Source: Marinobacter sp. F4206
Lineage (GTDB): Bacteria > Pseudomonadota > Gammaproteobacteria > Pseudomonadales > Oleiphilaceae
DNA length: 64,000 nt
Assembly (NCBI RefSeq): GCF_019392195.1
Contig: NZ_JAHXKI010000002.1
Span: 1,116,001 to 1,180,000, forward strand
Reading direction: 5' to 3'
The notes beneath the pieces were generated by a model. The model searched no databases, was not told the origin of the DNA, and saw only the letters and a program-made list of their open reading frames with translations. Positions 27,731 through 36,006 of the stretch are shown piece by piece. Both the position numbers and the translations under genes were made by a program. How positions within the stretch are numbered: position 1 is the first letter of the stretch; each line of letters starts with the position of its first letter.

Positions 27731-27760
27731 AAAAAAGGTCGCCCGGAGGCGACCTTTTTT
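27731..27760. terminator. Bidirectional terminator between guanidine operon 2 and exaA
   Basis: A perfect 13-bp inverted repeat (27731-27743 with 27748-27760, loop CGGA) starts with six A and ends with six T. It serves both the ATPase gene on the plus strand and exaA on the minus strand. Confidence 0.93.
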
Positions 27761-27774
27761 GTTGACCGGCAGGA

Positions 27775-29550
27775 TCAGTTGCTGGCAACACGATCCTTCG
27801 GCAGCTTGAAGGTCCAGACCATACCGCCCTGGTTGAACTCCTTCACCACCTTGGCCACTTCGCCACCCCAGAGTGGAACCGCACCACCCCAGCCGGAGGC
27901 CACGGAGACGTACTGTTCACCGTCCATCTCCCAGGTAATCGGCGTGCCCACCACGCCGGAGCCGGTGTTGAACTTGTACAACTCCTCGCCGGTCTTGGCG
28001 TCGAACGCCTTCAGGTAGCCTTCGGGCGTCCCGGTGAACACCAGATCACCCGCAGTCGTCATCACACCACCCCACAGAGGCGCAGTGTTCTCATGACGCC
28101 ACACTTCCTCTCCGGTTTTCGGATCCATCGCCCGCAACACGCCGATGTAATCGTCGTTGGCCGGCTTGATGGTGAAGCCCGCACCCAGGAAGGCGGCACC
28201 TTTCTTGTAGGAGACCGGCTCGTTCCAGATGTCCATGGACCACTCGTTGGAAGGCACATAGAACAGGCCGGTGTTCTGGCTATAGGCCATGGGCATCCAG
28301 TTCTTGCCGCCCAGGAACGCGGGCTGAGCTACAACCGGGTTGCCCTTGGTGCCTTCGGTGGCATTGGGATCACCCGGACGGCCGCCTTCCGTGAAAATCG
28401 GGCGACCGGTCTCGGGATCCAGCCCCTTGGCCCAAGTGATCTTGTCGACAAACGGAAAGCCGCGGATGAAGTCGCCGTTCTCTCGATTCAGCACGTACAT
28501 GAAGCCGTTACGGTCGGCCGTGGCGGCCGCCTTGACGGTCTTGCCGTTTTCCTCGTAATCGAACGAAATCAGCTCATTGACACCATCGTAGTCCCAGCCA
28601 TCGTGGGGCGTGGTCTGGAAATGCCACTTGATGCTGCCATCGTCCGGATCAATGGCCAGGCGGGAGGATGAAAACAGGTTGTCCCCGGGACGCAGGTGCG
28701 AGTTCCAGGGTGCCGGGTTACCGGTGCCAAAGAACAGGGAATCGGTATCCGGATCGTAGGTGCCACCCAGCCAGGTGGCCGCGCCGCCATTCTTCCACAT
28801 GTCACCCGGCCAGGTGACACCGGCCTTGCCACCGGAAATGCCGTTCTCGATGGCCTTGCCGTCTTTGTAGACGTAGCCCATGTGACCTTCCACGGTCGGA
28901 CGGGTCCAGAGCTTCTCGCCGGTGTTGGGGTCGTAGGCTTCTACCTTGCCGACAATACCGAACTCACCACCGGAGACGCCAGTGATCAGCTTGCCCTTCA
29001 CCACCAGCGGTGCGGCGGTAATGGCGTAGCCGGCCTGGTAATCCGCGACCTTCTTGATCCACATCGGCTTGCCAGTGTCCTTGTTCAGGGCGACCAGCTT
29101 GGCGTCCAGGGTACCGAAAATCACCTTATCGTCGTACAAAGCGACCCCCCGATTGACCACGTCACAGCACGGCATGATGCCGTCGGGCAGACGGGCGTCG
29201 TATTGCCAGATTTCCTCACCGGTCATGGCATCGATCGCGTATACGCGGGAGTAGGAGGCGGTCACATACATCACCCCATCCTTGATCATGGGCTGGGATT
29301 CTTGGCCACGCATCTTCTCACTGCCGAACGAGAAGGCCCACACCGGCTGCAGGTACTGGATGTTGCTGGCATTCAGGTTGTCCAGCGTGCTGAACCGCTG
29401 GCCCTGGGTGCCCATGCCGTAGCTGACAATATCTTCAGGGGTATTGGCATCGTTCATGATGTCTTCGTCAGTGACCGCCTGGGCCCCGTAGGACACCGCC
29501 AGTGCCAGTGCGCTGGCGGCAATGCGAATCCCGAACTTGTTCGATCTCAT
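27775..29550 (-). CDS. exaA: PQQ-dependent alcohol dehydrogenase with lanthanide-type active site
   Basis: This is a periplasmic quinoprotein of 591 aa with an eight-bladed propeller. A signal peptide (cut near YGAQA, residue 25) is followed by the vicinal disulfide Cys128-Cys129, metal ligands Glu196 and Asn278, and the catalytic Asp320 in HDGWDYDG. Residue +2 (322) is Asp; Asp here coordinates a lanthanide in XoxF/ExaF/PedH enzymes, whereas Ca-dependent enzymes have Ala, Ser or Thr. The start is ATG 29550 behind GGAGAG; the frame opens at a TTG at 29565. It is a single gene with the CTACTACCAAG promoter. A PedH-like name would also be defensible. Confidence 0.93.
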   Translation of the reverse strand: MRSNKFGIRIAASALALAVSYGAQAVTDEDIMNDANTPEDIVSYGMGTQGQRFSTLDNLNASNIQYLQPVWAFSFGSEKMRGQESQPMIKDGVMYVTASYSRVYAIDAMTGEEIWQYDARLPDGIMPCCDVVNRGVALYDDKVIFGTLDAKLVALNKDTGKPMWIKKVADYQAGYAITAAPLVVKGKLITGVSGGEFGIVGKVEAYDPNTGEKLWTRPTVEGHMGYVYKDGKAIENGISGGKAGVTWPGDMWKNGGAATWLGGTYDPDTDSLFFGTGNPAPWNSHLRPGDNLFSSSRLAIDPDDGSIKWHFQTTPHDGWDYDGVNELISFDYEENGKTVKAAATADRNGFMYVLNRENGDFIRGFPFVDKITWAKGLDPETGRPIFTEGGRPGDPNATEGTKGNPVVAQPAFLGGKNWMPMAYSQNTGLFYVPSNEWSMDIWNEPVSYKKGAAFLGAGFTIKPANDDYIGVLRAMDPKTGEEVWRHENTAPLWGGVMTTAGDLVFTGTPEGYLKAFDAKTGEELYKFNTGSGVVGTPITWEMDGEQYVSVASGWGGAVPLWGGEVAKVVKEFNQGGMVWTFKLPKDRVASN

Positions 29551-29619
29551 GGTTGCGCTCTCCAATTCTCTTGTTATCGGTTTTTCGGTGAACCGGGAAA
29601 GTTTCCCGCCTCTGCACTG

Positions 29620-29687
29620 ATTCTTCGCTTTGATGGAAAAACCAACAATTACTCACCGGCACAGGTTTTCTCATCACTTGGTAGTAC
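29620..29687 (-). promoter_or_regulatory. exaA promoter with CTACTACCAAG-like motif
   Basis: The minus strand reads GTACTACCAAG (29677-29687), then 51 nt, then AAGAAT (29620-29625) as -10-like hexamer. The motif is preceded by AGTA, which makes a small palindrome GTAGTACTAC. Architecture and spacing equal those at exaC and at the cytochrome c gene. Confidence 0.6.
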
Positions 29688-29694
29688 TACTTCC

Positions 29695-29725
29695 CAAAAG
29701 AAAGCCCGCGATAGGGCGCGGGCTT
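29695..29725 (-). terminator. Terminator of the cytochrome c / binding-protein operon
   Basis: A perfect 9-bp stem (29702-29710 with 29717-29725, 6-nt loop) is followed on the minus strand by TTCTTTT. It lies about 30 bp after the stop of the binding-protein gene and just upstream of the exaA promoter motif. Confidence 0.85.
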
Positions 29726-29753
29726 CGATTCAAGATATCGCTCCTGGCGACTA

Positions 29754-30719
29754 CTACGGGCTTTGAAGTTCGCCCTCAGCCCGGGCGATGGCCTCTTCAC
29801 TGAGAAACTCCCGGTAGTACTGGGGCACGCTGTACTGCAAATCGAGCTTGGCGAACACCGCATCGAGCTCTCCACCCTTCACCAGGTTGCCGATGATTTC
29901 CTCCAGGGCGTAACCCAGCTGACGATGGGTGTGTTTGATGGCCATGCCCACATCCCACACCTGCTTGCCGATACCGGGAAAGCCGTTGCTCGCCAGTCTG
30001 AACGCGCCATTCTCCGGCCGGGCCAGTTCATGGTCGATCTCCGCCCGCATGCCCATGACCGCACTGACCTCCCCCGCCCGCATGGCTTCGAAGGCCGCCT
30101 TCACATTGGGATAATGGCGTACCTGCTCCCGCATGCGACCCTGTAGCCCGGAGGTCAGATAAAAATCCGGCAGAGTGTCGATCTCGACCCCGACGGGGTG
30201 GTACTGGAAGACCGCGACCGTTTCCACCGAGCCCAGCTGTTCCGGGTTGAAGGCGACCTGCCAGGTCTCCTGCTGATAAGGTCCGAACAGCACCACCTGT
30301 TCGTTGATGTACTCACCGGTGGAGTCCTGCATGTAGGCGTATTCCTTGTCGTAAGGCACGCGCATCATCACATCCGCCAGCCGGCGCTTGGCCAGATAGT
30401 GGCCTTTCCAGACGTTGTTCCGGAGGTCATCACCGAGGTTTTCGTCGGGCACGATCCAGTGCACCTTGAATTCCACGCCCAGTTCCCGGGCAATGCGTTT
30501 TCCGATTTCGACATCGATGCCCCGGGGCTCGCCGTTCACCTCGAAGGAATAGGGAGGGAAGTTCTCGTACACCCCGACCTTGAGATAGCCGGAGTCGACA
30601 ATGATGTCGTAGGTCCGGTCGGCCGGACGGTTCAGCAGCGGGTCGCCATCGTCAACCTCCTGGCCCCAGGCCAGCGGAACGAACAGCAGCAGAGCAAGTA
30701 CCAGAGACAGTGTTTTCAT
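29754..30719 (-). CDS. Quinoprotein-dehydrogenase-associated periplasmic binding protein
   Basis: This 321-aa secreted protein has a signal peptide (LVLALLLFVPLAWG, cleaved near residue 19) and a family 3 solute-binding fold (YLKVGVYENFPPYSFEVNGEPRGIDVEIGKRIA). It belongs to the group found next to PQQ alcohol dehydrogenases (MxaJ/XoxJ-like), which is thought to help activate or mature the dehydrogenase rather than import a solute. It follows the cytochrome c gene by 74 bp on the same strand. With a lanthanide-type ExaA next door, an XoxJ-like role is plausible but not shown. Confidence 0.82.
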   Translation of the reverse strand: MKTLSLVLALLLFVPLAWGQEVDDGDPLLNRPADRTYDIIVDSGYLKVGVYENFPPYSFEVNGEPRGIDVEIGKRIARELGVEFKVHWIVPDENLGDDLRNNVWKGHYLAKRRLADVMMRVPYDKEYAYMQDSTGEYINEQVVLFGPYQQETWQVAFNPEQLGSVETVAVFQYHPVGVEIDTLPDFYLTSGLQGRMREQVRHYPNVKAAFEAMRAGEVSAVMGMRAEIDHELARPENGAFRLASNGFPGIGKQVWDVGMAIKHTHRQLGYALEEIIGNLVKGGELDAVFAKLDLQYSVPQYYREFLSEEAIARAEGELQSP

Positions 30720-30793
30720 GGTTTCTCCCCAACGACGTCAGGCCGGCGCTGGGCCGGCCCGGGATCAGACCTTCAATTTACCGCGCCGGCCAT

Positions 30794-31231
30794 TCATTCA
30801 GGCTTGGGCAGGGACTCCACATAGGTCTTGATGGCCCACATGGCGTTCTGGTCCAGCGTCTTTTTCCAGGACGGCATACCGCGGTCGGTTCCGTTCCGTA
30901 CCCGGGTAATGTAGTACTCGTCGTCCCATTCAGTCAGCTCCCGCAGATCCGGGGTCAGCCCGCCGGACATCGCGCGAATGCCGTGACAGCCGGCGCAGTT
31001 GCCGGCGTAGGCGCTTTCACCAACCTCCACGGCCTGGGCATTTTTGTCACCGTGCTCGTTACCCTCACGGAACGGGTTCTGGGCCAGAACCTCTTCACCC
31101 AACGTCGGTAGGTTGCCGGTATCAACCTCCTGCGGTGTGACATTTCCATGGGCGAGGACCAGGCCGGCGGCACCAAACAGTGCGGCCGAGAACAGGGTTT
31201 TGAGTGAAAAGGATGTTGTCATTGTTGCCAC
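30794..31231 (-). CDS. pedF: Cytochrome c-550 PedF/ExaB-like
   Basis: This is the periplasmic electron acceptor of the quinoprotein dehydrogenase. It has 145 aa, with a signal peptide to about residue 27 (GLVLAHG), one haem site CAGCH (Cys79, Cys82, His83) and a probable axial Met119 in GTDRGMPSW. The family (PedF, cytochrome c-550) takes electrons from PQQH2 and passes them to the terminal oxidase. It has its own promoter with the CTACTACCAAG motif and is followed by the binding-protein gene, so the two form one operon. A second in-frame ATG occurs three codons in. Confidence 0.92.
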   Translation of the reverse strand: MATMTTSFSLKTLFSAALFGAAGLVLAHGNVTPQEVDTGNLPTLGEEVLAQNPFREGNEHGDKNAQAVEVGESAYAGNCAGCHGIRAMSGGLTPDLRELTEWDDEYYITRVRNGTDRGMPSWKKTLDQNAMWAIKTYVESLPKPE

Positions 31232-31293
31232 CTCGGTTGTGATTCCCCGTGCGCTGGCTGTTGGATTTATCAGTGACCAGCTTTCTGACTCTC

Positions 31294-31361
31294 AGTCTAG
31301 GAACCCCGAACGCCAATCCGAATGCCACTTTGGAGGATTCGGCCTAGTTCCTTGGTAGTAG
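31294..31361 (-). promoter_or_regulatory. Cytochrome c (pedF) promoter with CTACTACCAAG motif
   Basis: The minus strand reads CTACTACCAAG at 31351-31361, then 51 nt, then TAGACT at 31294-31299. CCAAAGTGGCAT (31322-31333) lies in between and GGGGTTC just before the hexamer. The divergent binding-protein gene begins at 31485, so the motif could serve both sides. Confidence 0.65.
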
Positions 31362-31484
31362 ACGGGAGGTCTGAATGAGCCTTTCTCCTCCTTTAGTACT
31401 GCCGGATTGCGACTTTCTGAATATTTCCGCCCCTGCCCGCCTTCTCTAAGCTCGGGGGAAAGACAACAAAAATCAGGAGCACCC

Positions 31485-32660
31485 ATGTACCGCAGATGCT
31501 TGCGTCTGTTCGCCATGGCGGTCGTCGCCACCTTGTCCACTGCATCACCAGCGGCACCCTCGGTGGACGTTGCCATCGGCTATATCCAATGGCGTCCGGA
31601 CCAGGGACCGGTGCTGTCCAACGTGATTCCCGAGCCGCACGACGCGGGCCTGCGCGGCGCCGAGCTGGCGATCGACGATAACAGCACCACCGGCAAATTC
31701 CTGGGCCAGACCTATTCCCTTCAGAGGGAAGTGGCGGAGTCAGGAGAGGCCGCCATCGCCGCCTTTGACGCCATGCGCCAGAACGGCATTCGGCTGTTTG
31801 TCGTGAACGCTCCGGCCGGAACACTCAAGACCATGACGGCAAAGGCCGGCGAGGACACCCTGATCTTCAACGCCGGGGCCAGTGACGATGCCCTGCGCAC
31901 CGGGCAGTGCCCTGTCAACCTGATGCACACCATGCCCAGCTACTCGATGCTCACCGATGCCCTCGGTCAGTGGCTCAACCAGCGGCGCTGGGACGAGGTT
32001 TTCCTGATTACCGGGCCCACCAAGGCTGACAAGGGCTGGGCCGACGCCTTCCGTCGCTCCGCCAGGCGCTTCGGGCTGGAGATTGTCGCGGACAAACCCT
32101 GGACCTTTGATGCCGACCTGCGCCGCACTGCCTCCAAAGAATTACCCCTGTTTACCCAGGCCGGTGATTACGACGCCGTGGTGGTCGCCGATGTGCGCGG
32201 GGATTTTGGCGAGTACGTGCCGTTCAATACCTGGCTGCCACGACCGGTGGTGGGTACCCAGGGCATGTCCCCGGTTACCTGGCACCGGGTGGTGGAAAGC
32301 TGGGGTGCGGCGCAACTGCAGAACCGCTTCCGTGAACTCGCCGGCCGTGACATGAACGGCGAGGACTATGCCGCCTGGGCAGCCATCCGCGCCATCGGCA
32401 CGGCCGTCACCGACCTCAACTCCGCCAACCCCATGGACATACGGACGTTCCTTTTCAGTGACGATTTCCAGCTGGCTGCGTTCAAGGGCCGAAAGCTCAC
32501 CTTCCGGGACTGGAATGGTCAGCTGAGGCAACCCATTCCGCTCACCCATCCAAGAGGTCTGGTGGCGCGAGCGCCCTTTGAGGGCTTCCTGCATCCGAAC
32601 ACCGACATGGACACCCTCGGCTTCGACCGGCCGGAGAGCAAGTGTCGAATCAATGACTGA
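31485..32660 (+). CDS. PQQ-dependent-catabolism-associated ABC binding protein
   Basis: This is a 391-aa periplasmic protein of the branched-chain-amino-acid binding type. The signal peptide runs to about residue 25 (TLSTASPAAPS). The mature part starts VDVAIGYIQWRPDQGPV and has two Rossmann-like lobes (GLRGAELAIDDNSTTGKFLGQ; FLITGPTKADKGWADAFRRSARRFGLEI). It heads a four-gene unit (binding protein, beta-propeller, ATPase, permease) that recurs next to PQQ alcohol dehydrogenases. The transport direction and solute are not known. The ATG at 31485 follows CAGGAG. Confidence 0.83.
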   Translation: MYRRCLRLFAMAVVATLSTASPAAPSVDVAIGYIQWRPDQGPVLSNVIPEPHDAGLRGAELAIDDNSTTGKFLGQTYSLQREVAESGEAAIAAFDAMRQNGIRLFVVNAPAGTLKTMTAKAGEDTLIFNAGASDDALRTGQCPVNLMHTMPSYSMLTDALGQWLNQRRWDEVFLITGPTKADKGWADAFRRSARRFGLEIVADKPWTFDADLRRTASKELPLFTQAGDYDAVVVADVRGDFGEYVPFNTWLPRPVVGTQGMSPVTWHRVVESWGAAQLQNRFRELAGRDMNGEDYAAWAAIRAIGTAVTDLNSANPMDIRTFLFSDDFQLAAFKGRKLTFRDWNGQLRQPIPLTHPRGLVARAPFEGFLHPNTDMDTLGFDRPESKCRIND

Positions 32661-32698
32661 CCGCGTTGGCGGCATCCGCGTAAAAAAGGAGTCTCACC

Positions 32699-33673
32699 AT
32701 GAAAGCCCTGCTCAAACAGACCGCGCTCACCGCCATGATCGCTCTCTCGCCTCCCGCACTGGCCAGTCTGGCCTACGTGTCCAACGAGAAAGACAACACC
32801 ATCTCGATCATCGATACCGATACCCAGGCCGTGGTCGAGACCATTGACGTCGGCCAGCGCCCGCGGGGCATCCTGCTGTCCAGGGACTACACCAAGCTGT
32901 ACATCTGCGCCAGCGACGACGACACCGTGCAGGTAATGGATCTGGCCACCCGCAAGATCATCGATACCCTGCCCTCCGGCGAGGATCCCGAGCAGTTCTC
33001 CCTGCACCCGAATGACCGGCATCTGTATATCTCCAACGAGGACGATGCCATCGTGACCGTGGTGGATGTCACCAACAAAGACGTGCTGGCGCAGATTGAT
33101 GTCGGGATCGAACCCGAGGGCATGGCGGTCAGCCCGGATGGCAAATGGGCGGTCAACACCAGCGAGACCACCAGCATGCTGCACTGGATCAATACCGACA
33201 CCTTCAAGATCGAGAAGAACATCGTGGTGGGTCAACGCCCGCGGCACGTGGAATTCAGCCGGGACAGCAAGATCGCCTGGGCCTCCGCCGAAATCGGCGG
33301 CACCGTTCACATCATCGATGTCGACACGCTTGAGCAGATCCACGAGATGACGTTCAAGGTGCCCGGTGTCAACCAGGACCGGGTGCAGCCCGTGGGGATC
33401 GAGCTGACCTCCGACGGCAAGTACGCCTTCGTGGCGCTGGGCCCATCCAACCATGTGGCGGTGGTGGATGCCCAAACCTACGAGGTGCTGGATTACCTGC
33501 TGGTTGGCGCCCGGGTCTGGCAACTGGATCTGGATAAAGACGAAAAACACCTCTATACCACTAATGGGGTCTCCGGCGATGTCTCGGTCATCGACGTGGA
33601 CCAACTGAAAGTCATCAAATCCATCAAGGTAGGCCGCTACCCCTGGGGTGTGGTTATCGACCCGACAACATGA
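32699..33673 (+). CDS. PQQ-associated YVTN beta-propeller protein
   Basis: This is a 324-aa secreted beta-propeller. A signal peptide of about 21 residues ends at ALA. It is followed by about seven YVTN-type repeats, each with a version of YVSNEKDNTISIIDTDTQ or VVETIDVGQRPRGI. Such lactonase-like propellers usually bind proteins or small molecules; no catalytic residues are evident. It belongs to the family tied to PQQ-dependent catabolism ABC systems. The stop overlaps the ATPase start (ATGA), so it is co-translated with an exporter-like ABC pair. Its role may be a periplasmic sensor or adaptor, but that is inference. Confidence 0.85.
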   Translation: MKALLKQTALTAMIALSPPALASLAYVSNEKDNTISIIDTDTQAVVETIDVGQRPRGILLSRDYTKLYICASDDDTVQVMDLATRKIIDTLPSGEDPEQFSLHPNDRHLYISNEDDAIVTVVDVTNKDVLAQIDVGIEPEGMAVSPDGKWAVNTSETTSMLHWINTDTFKIEKNIVVGQRPRHVEFSRDSKIAWASAEIGGTVHIIDVDTLEQIHEMTFKVPGVNQDRVQPVGIELTSDGKYAFVALGPSNHVAVVDAQTYEVLDYLLVGARVWQLDLDKDEKHLYTTNGVSGDVSVIDVDQLKVIKSIKVGRYPWGVVIDPTT

Positions 33674-34395
33674 CCATAGAAGCCCGCAACCTCAGCTTCC
33701 GCTACGGCGACAAACCGGTGCTCAAGGAGGTCAGTTTTGCCCTGACCCCGGGTCACTTTCACGCCTTGCTGGGACCCAATGGCGCGGGCAAGTCGACTCT
33801 GTTTGGCCTGCTGACACGGCTGCTGGCCCTGCAGCACGGCGATGTCCTGATGGCCGGGGAATCCCTGAAACGCCAGCCCTCGGAAGCGATGCGCCGGATC
33901 GGCGTGGTGTTCCAGCAGAATGCCCTGGATCTGGACCTGACGGTCAGGCAAAACCTCATGTACCACGGTGCGCTGCACGGCTTGTCCCGACAGCAGACCC
34001 GTGGCCGGGGCGACCGCGAGCTGGAACGTTTCGGATTGCTGGACCGGGCAGATGATCCGGTACGCAAACTCAATGGTGGCCACCGGCGCCGGGTGGAAAT
34101 TGCCCGCGCCCTGCTCCACCAGCCGTCGCTGCTCTTACTGGACGAGCCCACCGTTGGCCTGGACGTGGCCAGCCGCCGGGCACTCAACGACCATGTCCGC
34201 ACACTCTGTGCGGACGAGGGCCTGACCGTGCTCTGGGCAACCCACCTGATCGAGGAGGTACGACCGGAGGACCACGTGTTGATCCTGCATCAGGGCCAGT
34301 TGCTGGCCGATGGTTCGGGCCGCTCGATCTGCGAGGCCGAGGGGGCCCGGGACCTGGCCGAAACTTTCGAATCACTGACGGGAGCGGCACCATGA
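33670..34395 (+). CDS. ABC transporter ATPase of the PQQ-alcohol dehydrogenase system
   Basis: This 241-aa ATPase of the drug/lipid exporter type (ABC-2) has Walker A GPNGAGKSTL (about residue 37), a Q-loop FQQNALD, Walker B LLLLDEPTVGLD and the switch His in WATHLIEE. The usual LSGG signature is changed to LNGGHRRRVEIARAL. That is tolerated in some exporters but is unusual. It is coupled by 4-bp overlaps to the propeller gene before and the permease after. With the permease it should form an ABC-2 exporter. Confidence 0.9.
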   Translation: MTIEARNLSFRYGDKPVLKEVSFALTPGHFHALLGPNGAGKSTLFGLLTRLLALQHGDVLMAGESLKRQPSEAMRRIGVVFQQNALDLDLTVRQNLMYHGALHGLSRQQTRGRGDRELERFGLLDRADDPVRKLNGGHRRRVEIARALLHQPSLLLLDEPTVGLDVASRRALNDHVRTLCADEGLTVLWATHLIEEVRPEDHVLILHQGQLLADGSGRSICEAEGARDLAETFESLTGAAP

Positions 34396-35195
34396 GCCCG
34401 GCCCAGTACTGGCATTGTTTTGTTGGCATCCAGACCCGGGAATGGCTGCGGTTCTGGCAACAGCGAACCCGCTTTGCCAGCGCCCTGGTGCGCCCGCTGT
34501 TGTGGCTGGTGGTGTTTGCCGCCGGTTTCCGGGCGGTACTGGGCATTTCCATCATTCCGCCCTATGACACCTACATCACCTACGAGACCTACATCGCCCC
34601 CGGGCTGTGCGGCATGATCATTCTGTTCAACAGCATGCAGGGCGCGCTCTCAATGGTGTACGACCGGGAGTTGGGCAGCATGCGGGTACTGCTGATGAGC
34701 CCCCTGCCCCGGCCGTTCCTGCTGGTGACCAAGCTGCTCGCCATGGGCGTGGTGTCGGTGGGGCAGGTGTACGTTTTCCTGCTGCTGGCCCTGCTGGTGG
34801 ATGTAGAGCCTCCCCTGTGGGGCTATCTGGCGATCCTGCCCGCACTGGTGCTGACCAGCCTGATGCTCGGTGCCCTCGGTCTTCTCATCGCCACCTGGAT
34901 CAAGCAACTGGAGAACTTTGCCGGTGTCATGAACTTTGTCATCTTCCCGATGTTTTTCCTGTCCTCGGCCCTGTATCCGCTGTGGCGGATGAACGAGGCC
35001 AGCCCATGGCTCTACTGGATCTGTCAGCTCAACCCGTTTACCCATGCGGTGGAAGCGATCCGATTTTCGCTGTATCTGGAGTGGAACCCGATGGCCTACG
35101 GCATAACAGCCGCCATTACCGTGGTGCTGGCCCTGATGGCAACGGCCGGATTCCGGCCTCAGCGGACCAGGATTCTTGGAGGAAAACCCGCATAG
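34392..35195 (+). CDS. pedC: ABC-2 type permease, PedC-like
   Basis: This is a 267-aa inner-membrane permease of the ABC-2 exporter fold. A cytoplasmic N-terminal amphipathic stretch (WLRFWQQRTRFASALVRPLLW) is followed by six hydrophobic helices and the conserved MVYDRELGSMRVLLMSPLPRPFLL loop. It corresponds to the alcohol-ABC-transporter permease called PedC in Pseudomonas putida. The exported compound is unknown. It is the last gene of the unit; downstream, the hairpin repeat copy B separates it from a convergent operon. Confidence 0.88.
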   Translation: MSPAQYWHCFVGIQTREWLRFWQQRTRFASALVRPLLWLVVFAAGFRAVLGISIIPPYDTYITYETYIAPGLCGMIILFNSMQGALSMVYDRELGSMRVLLMSPLPRPFLLVTKLLAMGVVSVGQVYVFLLLALLVDVEPPLWGYLAILPALVLTSLMLGALGLLIATWIKQLENFAGVMNFVIFPMFFLSSALYPLWRMNEASPWLYWICQLNPFTHAVEAIRFSLYLEWNPMAYGITAAITVVLALMATAGFRPQRTRILGGKPA

Positions 35196-35203
35196 AGTCT
35201 GGT

Positions 35204-35319
35204 GGCGATTGGTGGATACGGCTTTCCAAAACTGTGCGGAGCCATGGATAGCGGAGCTCAAGCGCCACAGGGGTGTGCCGCAAGGAGCGGGTTTTGGAAA
35301 GCCGTATCCACCAATTGCC
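35204..35319. repeat. Hairpin repeat element, copy B
   Basis: An inverted repeat of 29 bp with a single mismatch (35204-35232 with 35291-35319; 25 bp perfect next to the core) encloses a 58-nt core (35233-35290). The core is the reverse complement of copy A with six differences. The arms share only short stretches with copy A (GTTT-G-AAAG next to the core and CACCAA further out). It fills the 139-bp gap between convergent genes, so it could act as a two-way terminator, although it has no T-run. Confidence 0.85.
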
Positions 35320-35334
35320 TGGCACGGAGTCAGG

Positions 35335-36006
35335 TCAGGAGTCCAAGGGCTCAGGCTTTCTCAGCTGGCAAAGTATGTCATCGACCAAACCCGGCTCGCT
35401 CACTACGTCGTCCCACTGCAATCGCGCCGGCGAGCCGTCGAGGTACCACAGCCGGTTGGCCAGGATTTCCGCATCGGTACCATCGTGGGTGACGCAGATC
35501 ATCGCCATGCCGGGCCGGGCATCGAGAATTCCGGCAATCAGGTTTTTCAGTTCGCCCGCCATCACCGGGTCCAGTGATGCAAACGGCTCGTCCAGCAACA
35601 GCAGATCGGGTTCGACCGCCAGACAACGTGCCAGGGCGGCTCGCCTCGCCATGCCCAGGGACAGTTGGTCGGGCAGGTACTGCCCGTACCCCGCCAGGCC
35701 GACCTGTTCCAGCAGAGCATCGGCCTTCTGGCTGCTGGCGCCCGCCAGCTGGAGGTTCGCGTTCAGGGTTCGCCAGGGTAGCAGGCGGTGTTCCTGAAAC
35801 AGGTAACCAACCCGCAGGGAGTCGCGACCGATGACGGCTTCATTCGGCACGGATTTATCCAGTCCGGCAATGACGTTCAACAGGGTCGTCTTGCCAATAC
35901 CGGACGGGCCCAGCAGGCAGATCCGATCCCCCCGCTCCACATCGGCGAAGATCTCCCCAAGCACCGGCTGGCCGTATTCGCGACCTGCAATTCTGAGTTC
36001 AAGCAT
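35335..36006 (-). CDS. ABC transporter ATP-binding protein (NMT1-type importer)
   Basis: This 223-aa ATPase is on the short side for the nitrate/sulfonate/thiamine-precursor importer group. It has Walker A GPSGIGKTTLL (about residue 34), Q-loop FQEHRLLPW, a signature changed to LSLGMARRAALARCL (GG replaced by LG), Walker B LLLLDEPFASLD and the switch His in VTHDGTD. The start overlaps the permease stop by 8 nt, so the binding protein, permease and ATPase form one minus-strand operon. The substrate is unknown. Confidence 0.88.
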   Translation of the reverse strand: MLELRIAGREYGQPVLGEIFADVERGDRICLLGPSGIGKTTLLNVIAGLDKSVPNEAVIGRDSLRVGYLFQEHRLLPWRTLNANLQLAGASSQKADALLEQVGLAGYGQYLPDQLSLGMARRAALARCLAVEPDLLLLDEPFASLDPVMAGELKNLIAGILDARPGMAMICVTHDGTDAEILANRLWYLDGSPARLQWDDVVSEPGLVDDILCQLRKPEPLDS

